From Pinus tabuliformis (taxonomy: Eukaryota; Streptophyta; Pinopsida; Pinales; Pinaceae), in assembly GCA_031772625.1 (NCBI GenBank), contig CM062816.1, positions 630,385,269 through 630,449,268 of the forward strand: DNA of 64,000 bases. The letters run 5' to 3'. How positions within the stretch are numbered: position 1 is the first letter of the stretch; each line of letters opens with the position of its first letter. Shown piece by piece: positions 22,000-34,865 of this stretch. Below the pieces are notes generated by a model. The model ran no database searches. It was not told the DNA's origin and saw only the letters and a list, made by a program, of their open reading frames with translations. The translations under genes and the position numbers were made by a program.

Positions 22000-24760
22000 T
22001 AACTGGCTTAACTTCAAGGAGCTAACCTGTCCTCATACATAGTTGTCCAATGTACACTACATCTGAAATCGTAGGAAGCATATGAGTGGATGAGTCATCA
22101 AGGAAGCGGAGCATTAGCCACTAACAGTGTGGCTTCACTAGATATTTCTGGTACATCTCCCAGTCAAGTTTTTTTAACTTTTTAATCACTTCTTCCTTTG
22201 CTTTTGAAATTTCCTGCCATTTCATTTCCATAACATTAATATCAGGAAGACTAAGAGGTGGGAATTATGTAGGTTATCATTGATAGCTTCAATGATGTTA
22301 TTGGCAACATGGTTTGCCTTAGTGATAACGTTTTTTGCCTCTTTCAACTGAATGTCCCAATAAATAAAGAGGATTTCCTTGTGAGATTCCTCTCTTCTAG
22401 GAAGGTCTGTTTCTTTGCCTTCTAGTGTATCTGGCCATGTTATAAATATTGAGATTTTATCATCAATGTTATTGAAATTCACCCTCAGATCGGATGATTG
22501 ATTCATGACTGAATCACTTTTAACACATAGTGGATTGACGGTTGTTAACTTCTGACAGAATATCGCTTGTTGATTTGATAATGACATGTTTAATTCCAAT
22601 TATTCCTTTATATAGTCTTCCACTTTAGGATTATCCTTTAGTTGATCAAGTGGAAAATGGAGCTGTCATATTTGAGTATCCTTAGTACTAATGTCTTCCT
22701 AATGTTTAAGCTTTAATTGATCAAAGTTCTGCTGGAATTGAGACAACTGTGTCTTGACTTGTTGATCAACACATTATCTTTCCTCTACCAATTGTTGTTC
22801 CAATTGTTGAATACGTTTTTCCTTTTCCCTAATCAGTTGTCAAACTTCTACCGCTTTATCAATCGTAGCAGATGCAAATGCACCTGTGAACTATGCCAAC
22901 TTTATTGAATTATCCGAAGGATCAATTTGTGTATCCTTCCATACTATGTACATTGGTATATCACCAGCAATGACTACTGACGATGGTTATTTCTGTCTCC
23001 TTTTCCTCTATCTTTTCACCATAGCCTGATATTTTGGACTGTATAAGATGTAAAGAGGAGGGATTTATTCCACTTTTTGGACAATTTTGGATGAAGGGAA
23101 TGTCATAATGATTTCAATTTCTTCTTTAGTGGCAGCTTTATCAAAATCCCTATCAGTAAACGAGCTTTGTCCATTGTTCTGGGGTGTGCTGAATTTTTTA
23201 TCCATCTCAATATTTTTTCCCCTTGTTTTTGATTAAGTTGTTGATCAAATTGTTTCCAGGCTTCATCCTGTTCATTATTGAAGGGTGTTTTATCTGTATG
23301 AACTTCTGTGGATTTATCTTCCACTTGAATATATATAGAAACCTTCTTTGAGTCTTGTTCTGAATTCTTCTCTAAATTTTTCTCTGAAACTGATTCTGAA
23401 CCATGTCTCAACCATGCTTTGAATCCTTCTCTTATTGGGAAATAGGTTAATGAATCCTCAACAAATCAAAAGGGATGTTTTGTAGTCTTCTTTCTCTGTA
23501 TTGTTTGAATTGCGCTAGCTTTCCTTGATTTAGTTTTCATGTAGCCAAGTGTTGTACTTGTGAAAATGTCTAGACATATTTAAATAGGTCATCATAGTCA
23601 CCATCTTCATGACTGAATTACCTGAGTTTTACTTGGGAAGTAACATTTTGTGCTACTTTGTTTGGATCAAAATGTCTTCCAGGCATAGTAGCAAGATTTA
23701 ATCATGTAATATATCAATTTCAAGCAAAGCAAGCTTGAAATCATGTAGAGAATATACACCACATTGGATAGGGAATGAAGGCCAAGTATATTCCTTGACC
23801 TACTTTAGGGTCCTTTTCAATCCATCCCCTACAGTTTCATAGGAAATATCCCTAGTGAGTCATTTATCATGGACATAGAATGGAAGAACATGAGGACGTG
23901 CTAGACTTCCATAGACTCTAACATATGTAAATAGATCTTCTGTAGACCACCTGCTGATTGGTATGAAATCAATTCTCGTCAGTTCGGACAACATTGGGGC
24001 TCTTTTATAAAAAATGGCTTGGTGTATTTGCATCATGATTATTGGAAAATTTTATAAAAATGGGCATGGAAATTAGATTCCACTAGATTTTATGACATAT
24101 ATGGATATGAGTGGGGTCTTGAATGGACCATTTCCATCCCATGGTTGGGAAATTTGAGGTGAAATATACTGCATCCATGATATATGTGGTCATAAAGAAT
24201 TGTGGAACTACTCTCATGTTTTTGTTTATTTTGGTAGGATCTCCATCATTTAATTGGATAAAATTTCACCTTATTCTCACTTGCATAATGTTAGAGGAAA
24301 TATTTGTCATACACCTTCTGTGGGTTGGGTATATGGTACATTTTCTTCAAAACTTGAGTTGTAAAATACCTGATGACTTTTTTCTTGAAGTTAAGAATGT
24401 CCTATTGGTGATGTTGTGTTCTCAATTATCCATTTAATGATATCGGTATAAGGAAGGATATTGGTTGAAACATTGATCCTGTGAAGAAAATATTTGGTGA
24501 CTTCAGAATTGGAGGCTTCGGAAGATGAAAAACCATATGTTGTCACCCCTCTGAATTACCTTCGGTCCTTCACTTTCAATAAATTGATACATGGCTTCCC
24601 ATGATGATGTTTCAATGTCTATCGTGCATGCAATGTTCGATAAAACTAGGGAAAATTCTATTACATCAGAAGTAGAAGGTGTGGGTTAAGAAGCTTCCAT
24701 GGATTTCTTTCCTATCTTTGCTTTCATCATCTTGTTACAGTTTTGGTTCTCGAGTTTAAC
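22000..24760 (-). pseudogene. Unidentified decayed coding-like region
   Basis: I do not recognise this. On the minus strand, reading from 24750 towards 22000, blocks of plausible protein alternate with stops and frameshifts. Examples are MMKAKIGKKSMEAS near 24725, TIDIETSSWEAMYQFIESEG near 24620, a Lys/Glu/Gln-rich block 23103-23411 (102 codons, charged, coiled-coil-like) and another open block 22222-22599 (125 codons). CCAATTGCAG at ~24762-24771 could be a splice acceptor. Composition suggests one ancient multi-domain ORF, perhaps a transposon or endogenous pararetrovirus protein, but I see no polymerase, protease or zinc-knuckle motif to name it. Confidence 0.25.
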
Positions 24761-26311
24761 CTGCAATTGGAAACATAGACGAATGAAGAACAACAAGTTT
24801 GAAATACGGGAGTGTTTGAACATACAAGGTTTGAAATGATGGAAAATATAGTTTAAATGCGAAAAATATAAAATCTATATATAGAGGCCATCAGATCTCC
24901 TTGGGTATTTAAATCATAAATACTATTAGAAGTTTTTAATAACTGAAATCATGGCTTCATGTGATAATTTATTGTTCCATTAATAGGTCGCATCACAAAA
25001 TTTTTTCTAACAAAAATTTAAAACTCTTTTCCATCTGTTTTCCCAATATGCGATGACAATACCATTATATCAGTAGTTTGGGTATTAGAAGTCTGCAATG
25101 TGATGATTGTAATATCACAATCGAGGGTTTGGAGTGGAGGACAATGGAGATGACCAAAGGCATTTTTCGACTGCGAAATCAAGTGGATTGATGTAGTAGT
25201 GGAGCGGGCCCGACTGATGATTTTCTAAACGTGATTTTCCTTCGTTTTATTAAAGACACAGATTTTAACAAAGAGCTTTATCACAATTAGAAGATTTGAA
25301 GTGAATGGAGTGGCTTGCGTTTTTCCAATTCGTGATTCATCCAGACGTGATATATTTGTAGGGTTACGTTAATTGTTATATCGGGTCTCGATGGTTTATC
25401 ACATATCGAAATTGGAGTGGTCCTCGAGGCTTTTATATATTGCATTTGTTATAAGATTTGTGATGCAGGTAAGGTGTTATATAAAGCGCCTATGTTAACG
25501 ATACTTAAGTTTTTTAAAGTTTAAGCATGTATTTTTTTCTTGGAGTTTACTTTATTGCGTCGCAAATCTCAAAAGGATAAAACGGGGAGTTACTCATTAG
25601 GACTTGCAAAGTGTGATAACCTAGGTATTTCTTTAAGGAAGGCTCATTCAAGTTGTTTGGGCCAATGAAATTTGGATTTTTTATTCAAATAAGCTCAAAT
25701 TTGTCCTTTTAAAACACTAAAATGTTTTACTATTCTATGTTTTAAAAATTTAAAGGGTCTCCATTATTTATATAATCATTTCCTATGAAATTTATATATA
25801 AATAAATGAGGGGTTGTTGAATAGAACAACAATTGGTAATTCACTCGAAGAACGAGTTAACTCTGATTTATAATAATGAAATTTCTAAGAGTTTATTAAG
25901 TAAAAATAATTCAGGAAAGTAAAACTATTTTTGAAATATTTTAAATAAGTAAAATTACTCTAAAAATAAAAAAAAAACTCACTTAATCGTGATTCCTTTT
26001 AAATCCTCTTATAGATGAAAATACTTATTATCTATATTTGTATTTAACTGGTTGTAAAGATAAAGTATGGGGCTTCTACAACTTATCCTTTTAATATTCT
26101 AATTTTTCATAAGTAGAGCCATTTCCAGCGAACGTTCATAGCCTCGACACATTTATTACTTAACCATCAATGATTGAGAATCCCATCCATTTAAGAGTTC
26201 AGTATTTAGAGGTAATTTCAAAAGTATATGTGTATTTCATTTTTTATTTGTTTACTTTTCTTTTTATAATTTTGTAGCAATACCTAAAATCCATTGTCCT
26301 CGTTTGGTGAC
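24761..26311. other. Intergenic DNA, no feature recognised
   Basis: AT-rich. No frame, LTR junction or RNA gene that I can support. Confidence 0.4.
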
Positions 26312-27930
26312 CACTATCCCTTCCTAGGAAACAACATGTCCTAAGTAATGAATATGAGTCTAAAAGAAACTGCACTTGTTGAGATTGGCATACAATAGTT
26401 ATCTCTCAACAATATCAATAGTGTTGCCAAATGCTTTGCACGCTCTTCCTTGTTCTTTGAATACACCATTATATCATCAATATATACAATCACAAACTTA
26501 TCGAGGTAAGGATGAAACACATTGTTCCTGAAACAAAAGTAGGTGGCTAGAGCATTGGTAAGACCAAAAGGAACAACTACAAAGTCAAAGTGCCCACACC
26601 TTGTATGAGATGTAATTTTCTAGATATCTTCTTCTAATTGAAATCTTGTGTATATCCTAATCTCAGATCAATCTTTGAAAATACTACTACTCCCTTGAAC
26701 TGATAAAAATAATAATCAATCAATGGAAATGGATGCTTGCTCTTGAGATTCACCTTATTGAGTTACCTATAATCAATGCACAATCGAAGAGTACCATCAT
26801 TTTTCCTTACAAGAAAAAATGGTGCACCCCAAGGAGATAGACTTGTCCTTATGTGTCCCTTATCAACCAAAGATGTGATATGATAGTCAATCTTAGATAA
26901 GTCCCCAATGAACCTCCTGCAATAACCTACTAGTCCCATAGATTATCTCATCTCATCCACATTCTTTTGAGCTAGCAAAGATGCAATATGATAGCCAATC
27001 CTAGATAAGCTCCCAATGAACCTCCTATAATAACCTACTAGTCCCATGGATGATCTCATATCATGCACATTATTTGGAGCTAGAAACTCCATGATAGCTT
27101 TAATCTTTCTCGGATTGACACTATCCCTTCCTAGGAAACAACATGTCCTAAGTAATGAATATGAGTCTAAAAGAAATTGCACTTGCTGAGATTGGCATAC
27201 AACTATTCTCTCTCAACAATCTCCAGAGTGTTGCCAAATGCTCTGCCTACTCTTCCTCGTCCTTTGAGTACACCATTATATCATCAATATATACAATCAC
27301 AAACTTATCGAGGTAAGGGTGAAACAAATTGTTCATGAAACACAAGCATTTGCATGGAGCTTTGGTAAGACCAAAAGGAACAACTACAAACTCAAAGTTC
27401 CCATACCTTGTATGAGATTTAATATTGTAGATATCTTCTTCTTGATGAACTCCTATGTATATCTCGATCTCATATCAATCTTTGAAAACACTACTACTCA
27501 ATTCAACTGATACAAATAATAATCAATCAGTGGCAATGGATGCTTGTTCTTGAGATTCACCTTATTAAGTTACCTATAATCAATGCACAATCTCAAAGTA
27601 CCATCATTTTTCCTTACAAGCAATAATGGTGCACCCCAAGGAGATAGACTCGTCCGTATGTATCCCTTATCAAGGATATCTTTAAGCTGCAACTTCTCAA
27701 GTAACTTCGGAGTATTCATTTTGTAAGGTTCCTTAGATGTTGGTGTTACTCTTGGTAGAAACTCAATAGAGAAATCCACCTCTCTGTGAGGAGGCATATC
27801 TGGAAACCCTATAGGAAACACATCCTGAAACTGTTGCAAGACATGGTACTTCCTCAAGACTTCATCATCCTCATCTTCCTTCCCTTTGTCACTAGAAACA
27901 TGAACTGAAAGTAATACACATCCTTTCATG
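26312..27930 (-). repeat. Duplication of the RT region inside element I, ~808-bp offset
   Basis: CTATCCCTTCCTAGGAAACAACATGTCC occurs at 26313 and 27121. The sequences following each, through the YIDD-coding block to GGTGCACCCCAAGGAGATAGACT, run in parallel. A smaller ~105-bp duplication lies at 26876-27085 (AACCTCCTRYAATAACCTACTAGTCCCAT twice). The RT has therefore been internally duplicated or recombined with a sister copy. Confidence 0.8.
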
Positions 27931-29460
27931 TGGCTATGCTTAGCTTACATAGTTGTAACCATTATCGTTGATTTAGGTTTCTTCTTTCCCTACAGGGCTC
28001 TTTTTTCTCAATCATCATCTAGGTACTCAGGGGCCTTCTCATAACAATACACTTTGGTCATGTGAATGAAAAATCAGTCCATGCCAAAAAGAATGTTATA
28101 TGAACCCAAAGGAAGCACCTTTAGCTGTTATAATGTAGGCATACCATTAAGCTCAAATGAAAAATATCTCACCCGGTGATAAACTCTTTGGATAGTCCTT
28201 GTAGTTAATTACATCAACCAATATTATTTATGCACTACCTTATTCAAAACACAAAGATCCACTAGGTCAGGACTAATATAGATATAACTCGATCAAGTTT
28301 CAATCAAAATAGAAAAAACATGATCACAAAGCTTACCTTCCATCTCAATAAGAGATGCATGATGATCTTCCTGCCTATTGTCCACTGATGCATAAATCCC
28401 AGGAATGCTCTGGCCTACATCCTCAACTATTTGTACCTCCTCAGAACTGGAAATATGAGCCATACCACCATAGTATGATGGAATATCCCTTCTACAATGG
28501 TCTCCACCAAAGATCCAACACTTCAATGGTATTTCATCATTTCCTTTATTCTTCTTTTGTCCTAGATGAGACCCATGTCCTTTCTCGGCTACATTAAAAT
28601 TCTTATGAATGGATACATTTTTTTTCTCAAGTGTAGCTTGAGATACTCCTCACTTCTTAAGCCATTTTCCTTTATTATTAACATTACGTTTCTAGTCACA
28701 CTTGAACTTAGGCTTGTTATTTGATTTCTCATAACAATTCCTAAACTTCCTGATGGATTCCTCCATAGACTGAGGATCATCAAACTATATCTGAGATTTG
28801 AATGCTAATGGTAACCCATCGATGAACCTTTAAATCATCGATTTCTCTTCCTTGAGAGAGGGCACATATCTCAACAACTTTAGAAATTTGGTTGTGTATT
28901 ATTCATTTATCATAGAACCCATTAGGATATCATATAATTCCTTGGCCTTTCTGTCATAATATCTCTTAGACGTGTACTTCTTTGGAAGAGTATTTCAAAC
29001 TCAACCCAAATCAGATCCTCTTCTTTGATTCCTTGGAAATGTTTAACATCTTTCCAATAGATATTTCTCTTTCCCTTAAGACAGAAGGTAGTTATAATCG
29101 ATTTCATATTCGCGGTGTAATCATGCAATATGAAGGATTTCCTCTTCCCAAGTAGCCATGCTTCTGCGTCTTGTCATTTATTCGTTTCCCCATCTAAAGT
29201 AGGAGGCTTAGCTTTCTTGAATTCTTCTGGAAAGTATCCTTTCTCACTCTTCCTATAAGGATGTTGGCGGTGATGATGATGATGTCTCTTGGAACTAGAT
29301 CTACAATAAAATCCATGAGTGTTATCCCTCCTCTCATTGTATCCAAGGATCTTCCACCTCTTATTTTATCATCCTTGTTAAACTTGTTCCTCCTTAGAGA
29401 CTTGCTTCCATCTATACGATTAGTCTTTTCTTCCTGTCTGTCCCCATGAATGATCCCGAA
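26312..29460 (-). pseudogene. Element I: gag-protease-RT relic of a Ty3/gypsy retrotransposon
   Basis: Read on the minus strand from ~29460. Gag block: EEDLIWVEFEILF and an RYYDRKAKE-like word near 28930-29060. Degraded zinc knuckle: CWIFGGDHCRRDIP near 28490. Protease region: SLIEMEGKLCDHVFSILIE ending at 28293, where the D of the expected DSG is lost to a stop, followed by YISPDLVD. Then comes a YNILFGMDWF-like spacer. RT N-terminus: 27570-27929, with [22 protein letters not shown] and [11 protein letters not shown], then a TAG where glutamine is expected. The RT catalytic YIDD word is readable at ~27262-27300. The RT/RNase H junction is 26943-27182 with MGLVGYYRRFI. Many stops and frameshifts; not functional. 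Confidence 0.85.
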
Positions 29461-30079
29461 CTACCATTGTTTCTGCAAATCTAAAAAGATCTAGATGATG
29501 AATGAATTAACATTGAATTTCTTTACTTGAGCTTTGGTAATCCTTTCTTGTGCATCAATCAACAACTCATTGTGTTCTTTGCAACTCACAGTTTCTACCT
29601 TCAAGCTTCTCAATGTATCTTCTAAACCAGGAGAATATCCATCTCACTATTGCTCAATTGATCTGTCCTAACCCACCAATGCCTCTTTTGTCCTAAATGG
29701 GGAGTCCTATGAACTGTTCTCAACTATTCTTATGTTCATATATTTGCCTTCTATTTCCTTCAATATGCCATTATTAGCTAAGTGAAAAAATAGTCAAAAG
29801 CATAACTTATTGTATATCAAGGGATACTATTGCATCTAGACAGGCCAATGCATATTAACATGATACAGTACCATAAACATACCAACTCATACATGGATAT
29901 CATAACTATAACAATAATTAGTTAACGTGCATGCATAATAACATATAAACAATTGACAGGCATGCATAACAAGTTGCATTTACCCCAATGTCCAATGTTG
30001 TAACCTCACTCTTATATAAATCTGTAACACTCTACCCCACATTTACTCACTTTAACCTACTAACCCTGAGGGTAAACAT
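29461..30079 (-). other. Leader and possible LTR remnant of element I
   Basis: Upstream of the gag of I on the minus strand. A TATA-like TTATATAAGAGTGAGG (minus strand, ~30009-30024) next to TGTTACAG and a GGGGTAGAG run suggests part of an LTR, cut off at 30080 by the start of element E. No primer-binding site is clear. Confidence 0.3.
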
Positions 30080-30325
30080 TATTATAGACATATTTGGGCA
30101 CTGCAACCCCAATCATATATGTCCATAAACCAAGGGCTTCTAAGTCCCTAAAAGTGTTGTTTCATACCGTAAAGGAGCAAGATCAGCTGATTACATCATC
30201 TCCCAGAAAGTCTCCCTGAAAAACTACTCAGAACTGGTCAAAACTGGACCATACAGACTGCTCAGTGATAAGGGTGCAATGCATCTCACCTGCCACATGC
30301 AAAAAGCGTGATGCACACTGGAAAG
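30080..30325 (+). repeat. 5' LTR of element E, first part
   Basis: It aligns with the start of the D LTR read in element sense: TATTATAGACATATTTGGGCACTGCAACC against TGTTATAGACATTTTTGTGCCTTACAGC. It continues through GTCCATAAWCCAAGGG and ACTCAGAA. The canonical TG has become TA. It ends at the insertion point of A. Confidence 0.8.
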
Positions 30326-30778
30326 TGTAGGAATTTACAGGGTAAGTTCCTCAGACAGAACACCAAAAGGACACCGCTCACAACCAGATCACAGATCAAT
30401 ACACCAGTGTTTTGACGTGGTTAAAACCCTCAAAGAGGGAAACAATCCACGGCTTGAGCCAACGCAGCCACTTCAGGAAATTTATTAATAAAAGAATGAA
30501 AATTTACATATGTTTCTCTCATGCACGGATTACCCTACAAGTGACCCTCCATGCACTTTAAATAGAATTCATGGACCAATCGGGTGTCAAGCCACGGATC
30601 AAGTGTCGATAATACCGAGGAGAGAATGAACCGTCGGATCACTACATATCATGACCGTCGGATTGTAAGTTACAAAATGTACAACGGTAAAGAAACACAC
30701 TTTACCTAACTCTATACCTAACTCTACACTAGACCAAGTTGTACTTAACTATTTCCTATGTGTCGGAATATCCTAACA
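30326..30778 (-). repeat. 3' LTR of element A (453 bp)
   Basis: On the minus strand it begins TGTTAGGATATTCCGACACA and ends CTGTAAATTCCTACA. It contains 12 bases (around ACTCTATACCTA, ~30705-30725) absent from the 5' LTR. Confidence 0.93.
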
Positions 30779-30789
30779 TCCCCCCTTAA
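30779..30789 (-). other. Polypurine tract of element A
   Basis: On the minus strand TTAAGGGGGGA lies immediately before the 3' LTR start TGTTAGG. Confidence 0.85.
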
Positions 30790-30901
30790 GAACAACTTGG
30801 GATAGGATTGAAGGATTTACAAATATGACACAATAGGAGAAGGAAGGAGGCACTAGAGCCTATCCCCCCTTAGTGACAACTTCCTGAACTCCAACCATAA
30901 A

Positions 30902-31390
30902 TCAAATTTTAGTGAACTTCGCCTCTGTGAGAACCTTTGTGAAGATGTCTGCAACTTGATCATCTATTGAACAATATTTCACTTCAAGAACATGGTCGTG
31001 AATGAGCTTTCTGATGAAGTGTATGTGCAGTTCAATGTGTTTGCTGCGCTGATGTTGGACTGGATCTTTGCATAGCTGAATGGCACTTTGATTATCACAC
31101 CAAAGTGTAGTTGGATGCTGCTGCTCAAAGCCAAACTCTGACAGGATCTGACGAAGCCACAAGGCTTCCTTACTAGCTTCTACAGCACCACGATACTCTG
31201 CTTCTGCTGATGAAAGAGAAATGGCACCTTGTTTCTTGCAAGCCCATGTAATAGGTCCTGAACCAAGAGTGAACACATAACCGGCAGTAGACTTCCGATC
31301 ATCAGGGTCACCAGCCCAATCGGAATCAGTGAAACCAACCAATAGAGGAGATGCTTCAGCACTGTAATGAATCCCAAACTGAACTGTACC
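30902..31390 (-). pseudogene. RNase H end of element A pol
   Basis: Copia RNase H region with FTDSDWAGDPDDRKSTAGY, SLSSAEAEYRGAVEASKEALW, WCDNQSAIQL and KHIELHIHFIRKLI, the usual catalytic Asp/Glu/Asp context intact. It is separated from the upstream RT by a TGA at 31391-31393 where sister element B has CGA. It ends at a second TGA (30902-30904) that is again CGA in B, so about nine C-terminal codons are lost. Both look like methyl-CpG decay. Confidence 0.9.
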
Positions 31391-33709
31391 TCAAACATAA
31401 CGAAGTATTCTTTTAGCTGCTTTCCAATGACTTTCACGGGGGTTTTGCATGAACTGAGCAACAAGGCCAACAACAAAGGAAAGGTCAAGACGAGTATGGG
31501 TTAGATACAAAAGTTTTCCTACAAGTTGATGGTATAAGGTAGCATCAACTTCAGGAGAAGTACAAGTGACAGAAAGTTTGACTCCAGACTGAAAGGGAGA
31601 AGGGGTTGGCTTACAGTCTTCCATGTGAAAATGACGTATAATATCACAAGCATACTTGGACTGGGAAAGGGAAATACCCTCCTTGGATTGCAAGACTTGA
31701 AGACCGAGAAAATAGTGTAAGTGTCCTAAGTCTGTCATTTCAAATTTCCTTTTAAGGCTAGACTTCACATGTTTTATAAGGTTGGGATCACTACCAGTAA
31801 GGATAAGATCATGAACATAAAGAACAAGGATGATAAGAGAGTTTCCCACTTTCTTGGTGTAGACAGTATTGTCAGAATGACACCTAGAAAAGCCAGATTC
31901 TAAAAGAAAGCTATCCATTTTGGCATACCAAGCCCGAGGAGCTTGCTTGAGACCATAAAGAGATTTCTTAAGTCGACATACAAGGCTGGAGTCTGTTTGA
32001 ATGAAGCCAATGGGTTGTTCCATATAGATTTCTTCATGCAAGTCCCCATACAAGAAGGAAGATTTAAGATCCATCTGATGGACTTCCCATTTGAAAGAGG
32101 CAGCAAGGGAAAGAACAAGGTGGATAGAGTTCATTTTGGCAACAGGGGAGAAGGCTTCAGTATAGTCAATGCCTTCAACCTGTGAAAAACCTTTAGAAAC
32201 AAGACGAGCTTTATGTTTATCAACTTTCCCATCTGGTCCATACTTGGTTCTGTAAACCCATTTGCATCTAACAAGTTTTCGTCCCTTTGGTAGAGGAACA
32301 AGATCCCATGTATCATTTGCCAATAATGAATGATATTCTTCATTCATAGCTGCTTCCCAATCTGGATGGCCTGAAGCTTCTGCAAAGGTGTTAGGATCAT
32401 AATTTACTGGAGCTTGAGCCAGTAAAGAAGAGGCTCTCTCGAACTGAGAACGTGTGCGTCGCTGATCTGTAGGATCACCAGCAAGATCACCTGCTGCATC
32501 TCGAGTAGCACGAACCCATTTTGGAAGCTCAGGAGCTGAAGGAGGATCCTGAGATGGTGGGGGAGGATTGTCATCCTCACTTTCATCATCTGAAGAAGAA
32601 ATGTTTTCAAAAGTAGAAGAGATAAGGAGAGGTGGCACAACCGCCGGACTAGGCTCGCAGGCCGATATATTTTCATCAAATTTTACATCTCTTCTAGTGA
32701 TAACACTTTTGGACTTAAATGGAATAAGTCTATAGCCTTTGACATCTTCAGAGTATCCAACAAAAGTACATTTTTCACTCTTAGGTTCTAAAGCTTTATG
32801 CTTTTCATCTGGAGTATGGGCCCACGCTTCACTTCCAAAAACACGAAAGTGACTTACATCTGGTTTGATTGAGATCCATGCTTCTTCTGGAGTGATATTC
32901 TTTAAAGCCTTAGTAGGAGTGCGATTTATTATGTAATTTGCACAGTTAATTGCTTCTACCCAAAAACTAAGACCAAGTCCTTTAGATTGTAGCATACAAT
33001 TAGACATTTCCTTTAAGGTGCGATTCTTCCTTTCAGCTACACCATTTTGTTGTGGAGTATATGGAACAATATGTTGCATTTGAATTCCATTCTCAGTGCA
33101 ATAGTTGATGAATGTATTTTTAACATATTCTCCGCCATTATCAGATCTTAACTTAAGAATTTGATGTCCAGATTGTTTTTCAACAAAGCCCTTGAAGGCC
33201 AAAAAAGTGTTAAATACTTCACTCTTGAGTTTTAAGAAGTATACCCAAGTGCGTCTGGAGCAATCATCAATGAAAGTTAAGAAATACTTGCAGCCAGAGA
33301 ATGACACAACTGGAAGTGGACCACATAAATCACTATGCACAAGCTGTAAAGGGGCTGAGGCGTGCCAAGAGGCATGTTTTTCAAAACTGTCCCGATGATG
33401 TTTTCCGAGTACACATCCAGAACAAACACCATCTCTGCAAGATACCATAGGAAGACCTGTCACCATATTTTCTTTACATAGATGCTGAAGGGAGTGATAG
33501 TTTAAGTGACCAAATCGCTCATGCCAAAGTTTGCTCACTTCATCGTTATGAACAACAAATACTGAGGGAAGATTTGATGACCCAAAGTTGTGAAACTTAT
33601 ACAACCTTGTAGAATCATCAGCAATGCCAGTAGCCAAAATCTGTTTAGGATCTCTTAAGTCCTTGATTACAACATCATGAGGTGAAAAATTCAACGATTT
33701 TACCTTCAC
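31391..33709 (-). pseudogene. Integrase and reverse transcriptase of element A (longest open part)
   Basis: A 772-codon open stretch, part of a copia polyprotein. In order: pre-integrase zinc-binding region (LWHERFGHLNYHSL, then CRDGVCSGC); integrase core with HSDLCGP, LRSDNGGEY and TPQQNGVAERKN, so the D-D-E triad is intact; integrase C-terminal VFGSEAW and FVGYSEDVKGYRL; RT with WKAxxEEYHSLxxNxTW-like start, KARLVSKGF, MDLKSSFLYGDL and SLYGLKQAPRAWY. The RT active site reads YVHD, where B has YVDD, so polymerase activity is expected to be lost. Upstream it is joined to protease only across frameshifts; downstream it ends at a TGA before RNase H. Confidence 0.93.
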
Positions 33710-34235
33710 CTGAATGAGTTATCTGATATAAAGATAGAAGGTTGCAGGATAAGGTTGGAACACATAATACATCATTAAACTGACCATTGTCTAGACGAAT
33801 AGTTCTAGTCCCTACAACATTAAGAGATCTATCATCACCGACATATATATTTTTTGGTGTTACAATCATTTAAAGAAGAAGAAGATACATTTAATGCATA
33901 GCCAGACCGAGATGCTTGACAACCACATGCAGAAGGTGCCATTCCTGAAGATGAAGTTGAAGTTGAAGATTGCCCCAAATGGATCTTATGCTTCTTCATT
34001 GTTGCTTCCAAGGCTTCCATCTTCTTAAAGCATTTTGATTCTAAGTGGCCATCTCGATTACAAAAATTGCAATGTCTATCAGTCTTCTTCCCTTTGTTTT
34101 TATTTGTCTTATCATTTTGTTGAAATGATTTTTCATTTTGGGGCTGAAATTGCTTAGGACCCTTGTTTGGTTTAGGACCATTCTTTTTAGGATATGACTT
34201 CTTAGGATACTTTGAATTTGGTTGCTGCTGGGCGG
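33675..34235 (-). pseudogene. Zinc knuckle and protease remnant of element A, active site deleted
   Basis: The knuckle CNFCNRDGHLESKC is readable at ~34030-34075. Compared with element B, 72 bases (24 codons) are missing, including the protease D-S-G-A site. The break lies between two TTCTTCT stretches, as expected for slippage or microhomology deletion. An extra A in an A-run after NTK and an extra T in GAATTTTTC shift the frame twice more before the integrase part. Confidence 0.88.
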
Positions 34236-34865
34236 CTAACGCTTTCTTGGAAGAGTTCCAAGATTAAGAAGACCAAGGTGTAAGAGTTTTTCTTGTTCTC
34301 TTATTAAAGAATCACAAAAAGAGTCAAAGGAAGGGGGCTTGTAGTCTGTTCCTTGAGAAATGAAGGCTTCTCTTGTAGAATGGAATGTGGAAACAAGCAC
34401 AGAGTAGGCTGGTCCCAACTTTGTAAGAATGGAATAGATAAGGTTACTATCTTCTTTCTTAACTTTAACACCTTCCAAAATATATCTAAGGGTCTTGAAC
34501 TTGGACAAGAAATCTTCAATGCAAGAAAAATTATTAGGGTCCAATGTAAGCAACTCATTTTCAAGTTGATGGGCTCTAATTTCATTTTTAATCCCAAAAA
34601 CTTTATTGATTTGTTTCATTGCTTCATCAGGAGTATCAATTTCTGCAATATGGAATCTAAGATCTGGAGAAATAGACATCCCTATCAATCCACGTGCTTG
34701 ATCTTGCCTATTTTCCCATTTAGCAGCCTTATCCTCATCCTTCGGTTCCTTTTCTTGGCCTAAGGCTATTCTGTAGAGACCTTTACTTCTAAGTAAATCC
34801 TCAATGTAAGCCAACCATTAGAAGTAGTTGGTGCTATCAAGGGTAACATGGTATTGACTTTCCAT
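34236..34865 (-). pseudogene. gag of element A
   Basis: Copia gag (UBN2-like) beginning at the ATG read from 34865. Codon 16 is TAA (34818-34820) where element B has CAA. The remainder (192 codons from the next ATG) is open and includes KAAKWENRQDQARGLIGMSI, LRFHIAEIDTPDEAMKQI and YSILTKLGPAYSVLVSTF. The frame then breaks near 34236 before the knuckle region. Confidence 0.9.
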
